From DASYXT01 sp035934555 (GTDB lineage Bacteria > Verrucomicrobiota > Verrucomicrobiia > Limisphaerales > UBA8199), in the NCBI GenBank assembly GCA_035934555.1, contig DASYXT010000063.1, positions 10,828 through 74,827 of the forward strand: DNA of 64,000 nt, given 5' to 3'. The translations under genes were made by a program, and so were the position numbers. The notes beneath the pieces were generated by a model. The model did not search any database. It was given only the letters and a program-made list of their open reading frames with translations, and had not been told where the DNA came from. This document shows positions 44,837-53,040 of the stretch, piece by piece; position 1 is the stretch's first letter; each line of letters begins with the position of its first letter.

Positions 44837-45094
44837 ATGCTGGAATCGATGACTGAGTTGGAAAACAAAATCTTAACCGCTTTGCTCGAGCTGGACCGCG
44901 CGGCCAAATCCATGCCCACCAGCAATCCCAAGCCGGACCTGCAACTGCTGTTCTGCCGGCTGGAAGATTTGATCCGCCAATTGCCCCACAACGCCGATCC
45001 CAACCTGCTCCATTACCTGCACAAGAAGAGTTACGAGAAGGCGCGGCTGTTGCTCGAAGGGCGCGACGCGCAAAACGCCCGCGGCACCTGCTAA
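44837..45094 (+). CDS. Small protein of unknown function upstream of mnmE
   Basis: 85 residues from ATG 44837 (other starts: 44804 TTG, 44849 ATG). Sequence is helical and charged: ELENKILTALLELDRAA, LQLLFCRLEDLIRQLP, LLHYLHKKSYEKARLLLEG. No membrane segment. It ends four bases before mnmE, so translation is probably coupled. I do not recognise a family; the position suggests a conserved small partner or simply a co-transcribed protein. Confidence 0.65.
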   Translation: MLESMTELENKILTALLELDRAAKSMPTSNPKPDLQLLFCRLEDLIRQLPHNADPNLLHYLHKKSYEKARLLLEGRDAQNARGTC

Positions 45095-45098
45095 GCCC

Positions 45099-46469
45099 AT
45101 GCTTGAAGACACGATTGCGGCGATTGCGACGCCGCTAGGCGAAGGCGGGCTGGGGGTGATTCGGCTGTCCGGCCCAGGCGCGCTGGCCATTGCCGACCAG
45201 TGCTTCGTGCCATCCGGAAAGACTCCCACCAAACCATCCAGCGCGGCCTCCCATACCATTCAGTATGGCCATGTGGTCCGCGACGGGCAAACCATCGACG
45301 AGGTTTTAGCGGCAGTGATGCGCGGTCCACGCACTTTTACCCGCGAGGACACCGTCGAGTTCACTTGCCATGGCGGGTTGCTGCCGGCCAAGGCGGTGCT
45401 CGATACGGTTCTGGCTGCCGGCGCGCGGTTGGCGCAACCAGGCGAGTTTACCCGGCGCGCTTTTCTCAACGGGCGTCTGGACCTGGCGCAAGCAGAGGCC
45501 GTGGCCGACTTGATTCATTCGCGAACCGAGTTGGCCCTGCAGGCCGCCAATGAACAACTTGCCGGCAAGCTTTCGCAACGCATCAACGGCTTGCGCGATG
45601 TCTTAATGCAGACCCTGGCGCATATCGAGGCGCACATCGATTTTCCCGACGAAGACATCGCGCCGGACACGCGCGGGCAGCTTGTCGAGCGGCTCGACCG
45701 CGCGCTCGCCACGATCGAGGAACTGCTGCACACCGCCAGTGAGGGGCAACTGTTGCGCCGCGGCGTCCGGGCCGCGATTATTGGCCGGCCCAACGCCGGC
45801 AAATCCAGCCTGCTCAATCAACTGCTGGGACGCGACCGTGCCATCGTCTCGCCCATCCCGGGCACGACGCGCGACACCATTGAGGAGACCGCCAACATTC
45901 GCGGCTTGCCGGTGGTCTTCATCGATACCGCCGGGCTGCGGGAGGGCGGCGATGAATTGGAAGCCGAGGGCATGCGCCGCAGCCGCCGGTCGCTGGGGCA
46001 GGCTGAGTTCGTCTTACACGTGTTGGACGACTCGGAAAAACTGGCGGAGACCGACGAGAAATTCCTGGCTGAATTGAGCGGCAAGAAGCGCGTGCTGGTG
46101 CGGAACAAAACAGACCTGCCCCGTCGGCTTGAGCTCCCGGACACGCTCAAAGAACGCGTCGTGGAGGTTTGCTGTTTAACTGGTACGGGGATCGAGGCGC
46201 TGAAGGACGCGATTCGCGCGCTGGTCTGGTCGGGCGAAATTCGCGCGGACATGCTCGAAGTGATGATCAACTCGCGCCACCAGGACGCACTGGAGCGGGC
46301 TCGCGTCGGCTTATCGCGCACGGCGGAGGGTTTGCGGGGAAATGCTAATTTGGAGGTGATCGCGATGGAGTTGCGTATCGGGGTGAACGCCGTTGGCGAG
46401 ATCGTCGGCAAAACCACCACTGAAGACCTGTTGGACAGCATCTTCAGCCAGTTTTGTATCGGGAAGTAG
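45099..46469 (+). CDS. mnmE: tRNA modification GTPase MnmE
   Basis: GTPase that, with MnmG, installs the (carboxymethyl)aminomethyl group at U34 of tRNAs. Seen: the N-terminal folate-binding domain (DTIAAIATPLGEGGLGVIRLSG, and MRGPRTFTREDTVEFTCHGG), the central helical domain, an inserted G domain with GRPNAGKSSLLNQLLGRDRA near residue 229, DTAGLREGGDELE and NKTD, and the C-terminal cysteine motif FCIGK. 456 residues is standard. mnmG is not nearby. A repeat-rich non-coding region follows. Confidence 0.96.
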   Translation: MLEDTIAAIATPLGEGGLGVIRLSGPGALAIADQCFVPSGKTPTKPSSAASHTIQYGHVVRDGQTIDEVLAAVMRGPRTFTREDTVEFTCHGGLLPAKAVLDTVLAAGARLAQPGEFTRRAFLNGRLDLAQAEAVADLIHSRTELALQAANEQLAGKLSQRINGLRDVLMQTLAHIEAHIDFPDEDIAPDTRGQLVERLDRALATIEELLHTASEGQLLRRGVRAAIIGRPNAGKSSLLNQLLGRDRAIVSPIPGTTRDTIEETANIRGLPVVFIDTAGLREGGDELEAEGMRRSRRSLGQAEFVLHVLDDSEKLAETDEKFLAELSGKKRVLVRNKTDLPRRLELPDTLKERVVEVCCLTGTGIEALKDAIRALVWSGEIRADMLEVMINSRHQDALERARVGLSRTAEGLRGNANLEVIAMELRIGVNAVGEIVGKTTTEDLLDSIFSQFCIGK

Positions 46470-46547
46470 TGGGACGAGAGGAGCTGGCGAGCCATTGGGA
46501 AATCGCTGTCCCAATGTCGCGCAGCGTCGTGAACTGTGGCAGCCCTT

Positions 46548-46627
46548 TGCCGCAGTGGATAGGCGCTGAGGCATTCGAAAGCGCCAGGGGGCTGGCGCAG
46601 TCCAAAAGCTGGCGCCCAAGCTTGGCG
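46548..46627. repeat. Direct repeat block, copy 1 of 2
   Basis: 80-bp block starting TGCCGCAGTGGATAGGCGCT and ending GCGCCCAAGCTTGGCG. It is identical to the block at 46748 except for one G in a G-run. The distance between the blocks is about 200 bp. Confidence 0.85.
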
Positions 46628-46747
46628 TCCGATGACTGGCAAAGTCATTGTAACGCCGGAGCGCTACTACCTCGCGCAGCGTCGTGGACTGCGGCAGCCC
46701 TCTGCCGCTGTGGACAAGCCGAGACATTTGAAAGCGCCAGGGGGCTC

Positions 46748-46828
46748 TGCCGCAGTGGATAGGCGCTGAGGCATTCGAAAGCGCCAGGGGGGCTGGCGCA
46801 GTCCAAAAGCTGGCGCCCAAGCTTGGCG
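46748..46828. repeat. Direct repeat block, copy 2 of 2
   Basis: 81-bp block, identical to 46548-46627 apart from one extra G. The near-identity indicates a recent duplication or active homogenisation. Confidence 0.85.
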
Positions 46829-46850
46829 CCCTAGAGGTGGCAGAGATCTC

Positions 46851-47027
46851 TCAACGCCCCTCAGTCATGTTGCTGGGCAAGCCGCTTTCCCAGCCCTCGG
46901 GTGAGTTCCACGGGCGCACAGAGGCATTCTCCGAGTCCTCCCTGCTCGTGGCACAACCGCTCAGGCTGATGGCAAGTCCCGCCAACACCAGCAGCAGACA
47001 AATAATATGTGCTACACGTTCTTTCAT
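46851..47027 (-). CDS. Small lipoprotein (58 aa) coupled to the coiled-coil/MreC-like gene
   Basis: A short gene: MKERVAHIICLLLVLAGLAI, then SLSGCATSRED with lipobox LSGC (Cys25), a mature part ASVRPWNSPEGWESGLP and the end NMTEGR. The signal peptide and lipobox are clear, giving a mature lipoprotein of about 34 residues. Its ATG overlaps the stop of the 47024-47857 gene by 4 bp (ATGA), so it is translated after that gene in one transcript. The role is unknown; the pair may form an envelope unit. The opposite-strand open frame over the same bases has no family features. Confidence 0.75.
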   Translation of the reverse strand: MKERVAHIICLLLVLAGLAISLSGCATSREDSENASVRPWNSPEGWESGLPSNMTEGR

Positions 47028-47857
47028 TGACGAGAAGCTGTGACTTGTGAGTGCCGGTCCAGGCTCGCCGTCGTATCAGTCGCTTCCTTTATCTCAGGAT
47101 GTGCGGGGATCACCTGGTCGCCCTCCATCACTTCACCCAGTTGCCAGCCTGCCATCACGTTGGCGATGCTCCGGTCCTTCTGAACGCTGCGGACGATCAC
47201 TTTGGCCACCAGCCGCCCGTCGCGGTTCACCAGCAGCTCCCCGCGCTCCAGCACGCCCTGGTCCTGGCCAATATTCAGCACCACAAAATTCCACTTCGGG
47301 TCGGTCACCAGGATTTTCCCGCGCAAATCCGCCGGCAATGGAACCGAGTAATCGGGGTCGCGGTAAAACGCCAGCTCATTGGTTAAGGCGCGAATCTTTT
47401 GCAACCGTTCCAATGCGATCTTGGCCAGCATGCCGTTTTCAGCCTGCAGGCTCTTGTACTGGCGGTTCATGGCCAGAATCTGGTCCGGCTTCAAGCCGGT
47501 GCCTTCGTAGGCGGCCAATTGGTCGCGCGCATCGTCGCGCTCCTTGCGGGCGGAATCGCGCTCCTTGCGGGCGGAGTCGCGCTCGGTCGTGACCACCTCG
47601 ACCTGCTTGGTGGCCGTGTTCAACTGGTCCTTGGTCGAGGCCAACTCGGTCTGGGTTTGCGCGAGCGTGCTTTGGGTCTTCTTTAAGGTCGAGCGCGTGT
47701 CAGCCAACTCGTGCTGCGCCGTTTCCTTCATGCTCTTTTCGTTATCGCGGTCGTGGGCCAGGTTGACGACCTTTTCCTTCACCTTGACGAAGTTCAGGAC
47801 GCCCACCGCCAACCCGGCGAGGATGGCCACAATTAAACTGATTCGCAGCATCGACAT
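47024..47857 (-). CDS. Membrane-anchored coiled-coil protein with MreC-like C-terminal beta domain
   Basis: 277 residues. An N-terminal membrane segment (ISLIVAILAGLAVGVLNFV) is followed by a long coiled coil at about 28-118 with heptads such as TLAQTQTELASTKDQLNTAT and a 21-bp DNA tandem repeat coding SARKERD. The C-terminal part (185-260) has VVLNIGQDQGVLERGELLVN and GRLVAKVIVRSVQKDRSIANV, resembling the beta-barrel repeats of MreC. The topology (anchor, coil, periplasmic beta domain) also matches MreC, but the order of lengths differs and no mreB/mreD is adjacent, so an envelope scaffold role is an inference. Confidence 0.75.
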   Translation of the reverse strand: MSMLRISLIVAILAGLAVGVLNFVKVKEKVVNLAHDRDNEKSMKETAQHELADTRSTLKKTQSTLAQTQTELASTKDQLNTATKQVEVVTTERDSARKERDSARKERDDARDQLAAYEGTGLKPDQILAMNRQYKSLQAENGMLAKIALERLQKIRALTNELAFYRDPDYSVPLPADLRGKILVTDPKWNFVVLNIGQDQGVLERGELLVNRDGRLVAKVIVRSVQKDRSIANVMAGWQLGEVMEGDQVIPAHPEIKEATDTTASLDRHSQVTASRQ

Positions 47858-48500
47858 GTTTTCCCGTTTTTAGTTTATGTCGCTCAACAGAGTACGGACC
47901 TGACGGCAGCGTGTCAACGCCACTCGCAACAAAAAACGAACCGTTATTAACTCATGAACCTGGCCACATCGGGGCGTGAACGGCTTCGTCCTCGCGATTC
48001 GTCGATAATTGCCCAGCCACAAGGGGACGAGGCTGTGTCTGCCCCTTCATGATTTGGCGCTGTGAACCACGTTCTAACCTCGCTGGGCCACCGCCATCGC
48101 TCGCACCCTCTCCCGGGTAAACGCACGCTCAGATACCATCAATCGGGTATAAATGCTTCGCCAAACTGGCAAGCGCAACCATTCCGTACGAGCGGGAGGG
48201 CTTAGCGCAACCTCGATGCGCCCTGTCCCCGGCCATCACATAGCACTGTTAACCAGGGGCTTTACTCAGCCCCGGAACGCGCTATATTCCTGGCCAATGC
48301 AGTTTGCCAGCGCCAATCCGATTTTTGGCCCGCGCCTCGCCTCAGCGCAATGGGCGCGTTGCGGCTCCCTGCCCACTCCACCGTAGCCCGTGCGTTCCTC
48401 GGAGGTCTGGCTCCGGCCAGCCCTGTTCCCAGCGGCGAAACGGCCGCCTCTCTGCTGGATTGGTCTGAAGCAACCATTTTAACAATAGCGCTCAATTTTT
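47858..48500. other. 643-bp intergenic region upstream of prfC
   Basis: No credible gene: open frames here lack ribosome sites and known motifs. GC-rich, with scattered short palindromes. A promoter candidate for prfC lies at 48261-48288. The length is unusual for this compact window, so a small RNA or regulatory leader cannot be excluded. Confidence 0.4.
48261..48288 (+). promoter_or_regulatory. Candidate promoter of prfC
   Basis: TTTACT (48261-48266) and TATATT (48283-48288) are separated by 16 bp on the plus strand. The -10 box is close to consensus. It lies about 210 bp upstream of the prfC start, which would give a long leader. Confidence 0.35.
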
Positions 48501-50108
48501 ATGCAAGAACAGATTTCACGCCGGCGAACCTTTGCGATTATTTCGCACCCGGACGCCGGCAAAACCACCTTGACAGAGAAATTCCTGCTGTACGGTGGCG
48601 CGGTGCAGCTTGCCGGGTCCGTGACCGCGCGCAAGAACCAGCGCGCCACGACGTCCGATTGGATGGAACTGGAACGCCAGCGCGGCATCTCCGTCAGCTC
48701 TACCGTCCTGCAGTTCGAATACGCCGGTTACTGTGTGAACCTGCTCGACACTCCGGGGCACAAAGATTTCTCCGAGGACACCTATCGCGTGCTCACCGCG
48801 GTGGACGCGGCCATCATGATCATCGACGCCGGCAAAGGCATCGAAACCCAAACCCGCAAGCTGTTCGAGGTTTGCCGCCAGCGCGGCATTCCCATCTTCA
48901 CCTTCATGAACAAACTGGATCGTCCAGCCCGCGATCCACTGGCGTTGCTGGATGAACTCGAGCGCGTTCTCGGGCTGGCTGCCTGCCCGATGAACTGGCC
49001 CCTCGGCAACGGGCCGGATTTCCGCGGTGTATTCGATCGGCAGGCCAAGCTGGTTCACTTTTTCGAGCGTGTGCCCGGGGGTGAGTACCGCGCCCCGGTG
49101 TCCGTCCATGGCCTGTCCGACCCGCTGGTGAGAGAGCAAATGGACCCGGAGTCCTACGCGCGCACCGTTGATGAGTTGGCGATGCTGGATGGGGCCGGGG
49201 CCGGATTCGAGCACACGGCGGTGCTGGCCGGGCAATTAACGCCCGTGTTCTTTGGGAGCGCCGTGAACAATTTCGGCGTGCAGCTTCTATTGGACGCGTT
49301 TCTGGAACTGGCGCCGCCGCCTCGCGCACGGACCGTCCAGGGCCGGTCGATTGCTCCGGACGAGCCGGCCTTTTCAGGGTTCATTTTTAAAATTCAAGCC
49401 AACATGGACCCCAAACATCGGGACCGGCTGGCTTTCGTGCGCATCTGCTCGGGACGCTTCGAGCGCGACATGAGCGTGGTCCATACACGCACTGGCAAGA
49501 AGGTCCGGCTGTCCAGTTCGCACAAGTTATTTGGGCGCGAGCGCGAGACTTTGGACGAGGCTTACGCCGGGGACGTGGTGGGTCTGGTGGGGCACACCGA
49601 TTTTCGGATCGGCGACACGCTCGCTCACGATCCCGCGCTCGTTTACCGCGAGATACCCCGCTTTACTCCAGAGTGCTTCGCCTGGTTGCAAAGCTCCAGC
49701 ACGGCGCAGTTCAAGCGCTTCCGCGAAGGCCTCGAACAATTGCTCCAGGAAGGCGTCGTGCAATCCTTTTGGGTGAAAGACTCGGCGCAACGCGTGCCGC
49801 TGCTCGGCGCGGTGGGCCCGCTGCAATTCGAAGTAGTTCAATATCGGATGCAAACGGAGTACGGCGCCGACTCGCGCCTCGAACCGGCGGCTTGGAAAGT
49901 CATTCGCTGGCTCAATACGGAGGAAGGGGCCGCCGTGGAAGACTCGCAACTACCGACCGGTGCGCGCCAGGCGACCGATGCGGCCGGTCGGACCGTCCTG
50001 CTGTTCCAGGATCAATGGAGCTGTGATTTCTTTTCTGAGCGCAATTCGAAAGTGAAGTTATCAGCCCTGCCCATCGAGAATCATGATCTCGAGCCGAGCC
50101 TTACTTAA
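48501..50108 (+). CDS. prfC: Peptide chain release factor 3
   Basis: Translational GTPase that removes RF1/RF2 from the ribosome after termination. Seen: the G domain with ISHPDAGKTTLTEKFLLYGG, QRGISVSSTVLQFEY (switch I/II region), DTPGHKDFSEDTYR and MNKLDRPARDPL, then the RF3-specific C-terminal domains with FVRICSGRFERDMSVVH and LLGAVGPLQFEVVQYRMQTEY. 535 residues matches RF3 (about 530). The ATG is the first in frame before the G domain. The 3' end overlaps that of the converging amidohydrolase gene by 8 bp. Confidence 0.95.
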   Translation: MQEQISRRRTFAIISHPDAGKTTLTEKFLLYGGAVQLAGSVTARKNQRATTSDWMELERQRGISVSSTVLQFEYAGYCVNLLDTPGHKDFSEDTYRVLTAVDAAIMIIDAGKGIETQTRKLFEVCRQRGIPIFTFMNKLDRPARDPLALLDELERVLGLAACPMNWPLGNGPDFRGVFDRQAKLVHFFERVPGGEYRAPVSVHGLSDPLVREQMDPESYARTVDELAMLDGAGAGFEHTAVLAGQLTPVFFGSAVNNFGVQLLLDAFLELAPPPRARTVQGRSIAPDEPAFSGFIFKIQANMDPKHRDRLAFVRICSGRFERDMSVVHTRTGKKVRLSSSHKLFGRERETLDEAYAGDVVGLVGHTDFRIGDTLAHDPALVYREIPRFTPECFAWLQSSSTAQFKRFREGLEQLLQEGVVQSFWVKDSAQRVPLLGAVGPLQFEVVQYRMQTEYGADSRLEPAAWKVIRWLNTEEGAAVEDSQLPTGARQATDAAGRTVLLFQDQWSCDFFSERNSKVKLSALPIENHDLEPSLT

Positions 50109-51738
50109 TCTCGTACACAACTCGGCCGTCCATCACGGTGAGCTGGACTTTCACTTGGTCCAGTTGGTCGGGCGGCAGGCGGTAAATGTCCCGGTCGAGC
50201 AGGACCAGGTCCGCCAGCTTTCCGGCGGTGAGCGTGCCTTTCACTGTATCGGCGAATTCAGCATACGCCGCTCCGGCGGTATAGGCGAGCACCGCTTCCT
50301 CGAGTGTGATTTTCTGTTCCGGCATCCAGCCATTCGGGTGCTGGCCATCCAGGGTCTCGCGCGTAACTGCGGCTTTCAGCCCCGCGCAAACGTTCAACGG
50401 CGCGACGGGCCAATCCGAGCCGAAGGCCAGGACCGCGCCGCTATCGAGCAGCGAACGAAACGCGTAAGTGCCCTTCGAACGCTCGACACCAATCCGCTTC
50501 TCGCACCAGCGCCCGTCATCGGCCTGGTGATACGGCTGCATCGAGGCGATGACGTGCTGCCGCGCAAAACGGGGCAACTCGCCGGCGCGGAGGTGCTGGG
50601 CGTGTTCGACGCGAAAACGCCGATCACGCGCCCCATTGGTTTCCGCCACCTGCCGATAGATTTCCAGAATCCGGTAGTTAGCCTCGTCTCCAATCGCGTG
50701 GATAATGATCTGTAAGCCCGACTTGTCCGCGCCGCTGACTCGTTCGAGCATAATGCCCTCGGGCAGCATCTGGTCAAAGAGCAGCCCGCGCGTGTTTGGC
50801 GCGTCATGATAGGGCTCGAAAAACAGCGCCGTCGAGGAGCCTAGACTGCCATCCGCGAATCCTTTCAGGGCCCCGATGCGCACCAGGTCGCTGCCGAAGG
50901 CCGCCCGCACACCCGTGCGCGCCAAAACTTCCCACGACACAATCGAGCCAGCCGCGTATATGCGGGTCTTCAACTCGCCGCGCTGCGCCATGGACTGATA
51001 CAACCCGACATCTTCGCCTGCCGACATATCGGTCACACTGGTGACACCCAGTGACGCCGCATGGGCCGTCGCTGCGAGGGCTGCGGCGTGTTTCTCGCCG
51101 AAGGTTTTAGGCGGGAGTACCCGTTCGACCAGTTCCAGCGCGCTGTCCTTGAGCACGCCCGTGGGCTCGCCGGCGGAATCGCGCACGATCAGCCCCCCGG
51201 GTGGGTCCGGCGTTTTAGACGTTAGCCCCGCCAGCTTCAGCGCAGCACTGTTGGCGAGTGCCATGTGACCGTCGAGCCGGTTCACGAATACCGGGTGCTG
51301 CGGCGTGGCGGGGTCGATCATCTGCCGGGTGGGCAACGGCGCGCCGGGCCAGCGTTCGTGGTCCCAGTCGCCGCCTAAAATCCATGCGCCTTTGGGTATG
51401 CGGTGGGCAAACTCACCCAGGCGTTGTGACATTTCCGCGGGTGTTGCGGCATCGCGTAAATCAACATTAGCGAGCGAGAAGCCCCCCTGAAGGAAATGGA
51501 CATGGGCATCGTTGAAACCGGGAAGCAAAGTGCAGCCGTGGGCATCGATCACCCGCCGGGCGGCGCCGGCTAAGCCGCGCAAATCGGCGTTGGAGCCGAG
51601 CGCCACGATGCGATTGCCCAGTACCGCCAGCGCTTCCGCAGTCGGCCTCGCCGCGTCCATCGTATGGACGCTCGCGTTGACGAACAACAGATCGGGCGCC
51701 AACGAACCGGCGCTGGTTATTGTCGATTCGGTGAGCAT
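50101..51738 (-). CDS. Amidohydrolase, YtcJ-like
   Basis: 545-residue metal-dependent amidohydrolase of the YtcJ/AepA-like group (Amidohydro_3). Seen: VNASVHTMDAARPTAEALAVLGNRIVALG at the N-terminus, the metal motif LPGFNDAHVHFLQGG, GGDWDHERWPG, and the distal metal region RFRVEHAQHLRAGELPRFARQ and FGSDWPVAPLNV. The C-terminal part returns to the small beta domain (GKLADLVLLDRDIYRLPPDQL). ATG 51738 fits. No signal peptide. The substrate is unknown; the family includes predicted N-acyl amino acid and amide hydrolases. Confidence 0.87.
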   Translation of the reverse strand: MLTESTITSAGSLAPDLLFVNASVHTMDAARPTAEALAVLGNRIVALGSNADLRGLAGAARRVIDAHGCTLLPGFNDAHVHFLQGGFSLANVDLRDAATPAEMSQRLGEFAHRIPKGAWILGGDWDHERWPGAPLPTRQMIDPATPQHPVFVNRLDGHMALANSAALKLAGLTSKTPDPPGGLIVRDSAGEPTGVLKDSALELVERVLPPKTFGEKHAAALAATAHAASLGVTSVTDMSAGEDVGLYQSMAQRGELKTRIYAAGSIVSWEVLARTGVRAAFGSDLVRIGALKGFADGSLGSSTALFFEPYHDAPNTRGLLFDQMLPEGIMLERVSGADKSGLQIIIHAIGDEANYRILEIYRQVAETNGARDRRFRVEHAQHLRAGELPRFARQHVIASMQPYHQADDGRWCEKRIGVERSKGTYAFRSLLDSGAVLAFGSDWPVAPLNVCAGLKAAVTRETLDGQHPNGWMPEQKITLEEAVLAYTAGAAYAEFADTVKGTLTAGKLADLVLLDRDIYRLPPDQLDQVKVQLTVMDGRVVYEIK

Positions 51739-51851
51739 GGCAGCGCAAAAGACTAATTCGCATGCAGCGAATTCACGCGCGGCACTTTGGCATCTCGAGG
51801 CGCGCGAAGACAAGGGTGAAAAGGTTGAAGCTCTGATGAGTCAGTCAGCGC

Positions 51852-51966
51852 CGGGGCGCGGGACTTTAGCTTTAGGCCACAGCAACTCTCGACCTGGAGG
51901 CGGCCTGGGTAACGTCGCAGCACGTTCGAGTAGTTCAAGCGTTGCAGCGGACTAACGTCGCGCGCC
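51852..51966. repeat. Palindromic repeat element, family A (copy 4, degenerate)
   Basis: GGCGCGGGACTTTAGCTTTAG at one end and GCAGCGGACTAACGTCGCGC at the other match the family A arms with several mismatches. The centre CTCGACCTGGAGGCGGCCTGGG has little symmetry. It sits upstream of the amidohydrolase gene and downstream of the FkbM gene, both on the minus strand. Confidence 0.65.
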
Positions 51967-52009
51967 ATCCTCGCTCCCGCCTCCTGCGGACTCAATTAAC
52001 CAAGGAGCA

Positions 52010-52828
52010 TTACACTATGCTCAACTCTCGGGCCAAATCGTGCCGCAAACCGAAAACGCGTCCGTGCAATTGGCCACGGTCGGGCAGCACCGTCACCTGG
52101 TGCGTCGGGGCGAGGCGCTCGTGCAGCAGCGCCGCAGTGCCACTTCGGTAGTTGTCATGATACTCGATGGCGAACCGCTCGACTCGCTGCAGTAACGCTG
52201 AGCTCACACCGGCAAACACTTCATACTCGGCGCCCTCGACATCCATCTTCATTAGCGCAAACCTGTCGGTGCCGGCCAACTCGAACAGGTGAGCCAGCGG
52301 GACCGCCGGGATGGCGTCTGGGTCACTCGCGGAGGCTTCGACTGTGCGCGCATCAAACGAGCGGTTCGTCTGCAGCGGTCCCATGTGGATCTTACCGAAC
52401 CCGGCTCCAATGGCCAAATTGCAGATACGGGCGTTGGCCTGCGGTGCGAACGCCGAGAGATTCCGTTCGAGGCAACCGAAATTCTCGGGTGACGGCTCCA
52501 GCGCGAGCAGCCGCACCCGTTGTTCTTTGTCCAGGACCATCAGCGAGAACAGGCCAATGTGGGCTCCGATATCGGCGATGACGTCACCGGGCCGCGGCTG
52601 GTAAAACGTTCCGATGCCGTATTCGTTGTCGCGCCAAAGCTCGAGCACCATCGGCACCAGGCCGCCCCGGTGAGCCGGATGCGTCACTGCCCGCCCATCC
52701 CAGAGCACCAACCGCTCCGCCGCTGGTCCTTGTTCCAGCCACCCGCCTCGCCGCAAGTTTTCGACCAACGCCAGCCCGTTGCGAAACCGCCGCAGTAGAA
52801 AAAGATAATTACCGAGCGACCCACTCAT
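52010..52828 (-). CDS. FkbM-family methyltransferase
   Basis: 272-residue SAM-dependent methyltransferase of the FkbM family. Seen: the SAM-binding motif GDVIADIGAHIGLFSLMVLD, LLALEPSPENFGCLERNL, and RFALMKMDVEGAEYEVFAGV, the typical DxEGaE motif. ATG 52828 follows a strong AAAGGAGG ribosome site. Family members often O-methylate sugars or small molecules in surface polysaccharide clusters; here it stands alone, so the substrate is unknown. Confidence 0.88.
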   Translation of the reverse strand: MSGSLGNYLFLLRRFRNGLALVENLRRGGWLEQGPAAERLVLWDGRAVTHPAHRGGLVPMVLELWRDNEYGIGTFYQPRPGDVIADIGAHIGLFSLMVLDKEQRVRLLALEPSPENFGCLERNLSAFAPQANARICNLAIGAGFGKIHMGPLQTNRSFDARTVEASASDPDAIPAVPLAHLFELAGTDRFALMKMDVEGAEYEVFAGVSSALLQRVERFAIEYHDNYRSGTAALLHERLAPTHQVTVLPDRGQLHGRVFGLRHDLARELSIV

Positions 52829-52966
52829 TGCTCCTCCTTTAAGTGAGAAAGAATAGACGCTTCAGGCGTAAAGTGAAATGGGGTGCATGACCCCAATGAG
52901 AACGCGATATGGAGCCCACATGGAGTGCGTCCGCGCCGCACGCCATCAAAGGTCGTACGGGACGCA

Positions 52967-53012
52967 CCAAAAGAAAACGACATCACCCTGGCGCGGTTCG
53001 CCTGCGGTGATG
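52967..53012 (-). terminator. Terminator after the 53041-53739 gene
   Basis: CATCACC (52981-52987) and GGTGATG (53006-53012) pair around an inner GGCG/CGCC stem. On the minus strand TCGTTTTCTTTTGG follows the hairpin. It lies 28 bp beyond the stop codon. Confidence 0.72.
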
Positions 53013-53040
53013 TCGGAGAATTCGCGTTGCGCCCGGCCGG

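Larger units (their letters stand above)
46521..46828. repeat. Nested palindromic repeat array, family B
   Basis: Non-coding array after mnmE. The word CAGCGTCGTGGACTGCGGCA (with small changes) followed by GCCCTCTGCCGC occurs at 46521-46552 and 46677-46708 and matches the right arm of the 5684-5811 element. Two near-identical blocks follow them (46548-46627 and 46748-46828). Within each block, AGCTTGGCG/GCTGGCGCC and GCGCC/GGCGC words give further small palindromes. It looks like one element duplicated in tandem with part of its neighbour. Confidence 0.8.

Noticed and set aside
46454..46762. Open frames through the repeat array after mnmE
   Set aside because: They translate palindromic repeats, change frame between copies and have no ribosome sites.
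46521..46828. CRISPR array
   Set aside because: Only two long blocks, no regular spacers and no cas genes; the structure is a duplicated palindrome.
46837..47043. Plus-strand frame opposite the small lipoprotein
   Set aside because: No signal or motif; the minus-strand frame has a lipobox and a coupled start.
48153..48495. Short frames in the gap before prfC on both strands
   Set aside because: Composition and lack of ribosome sites do not support coding.
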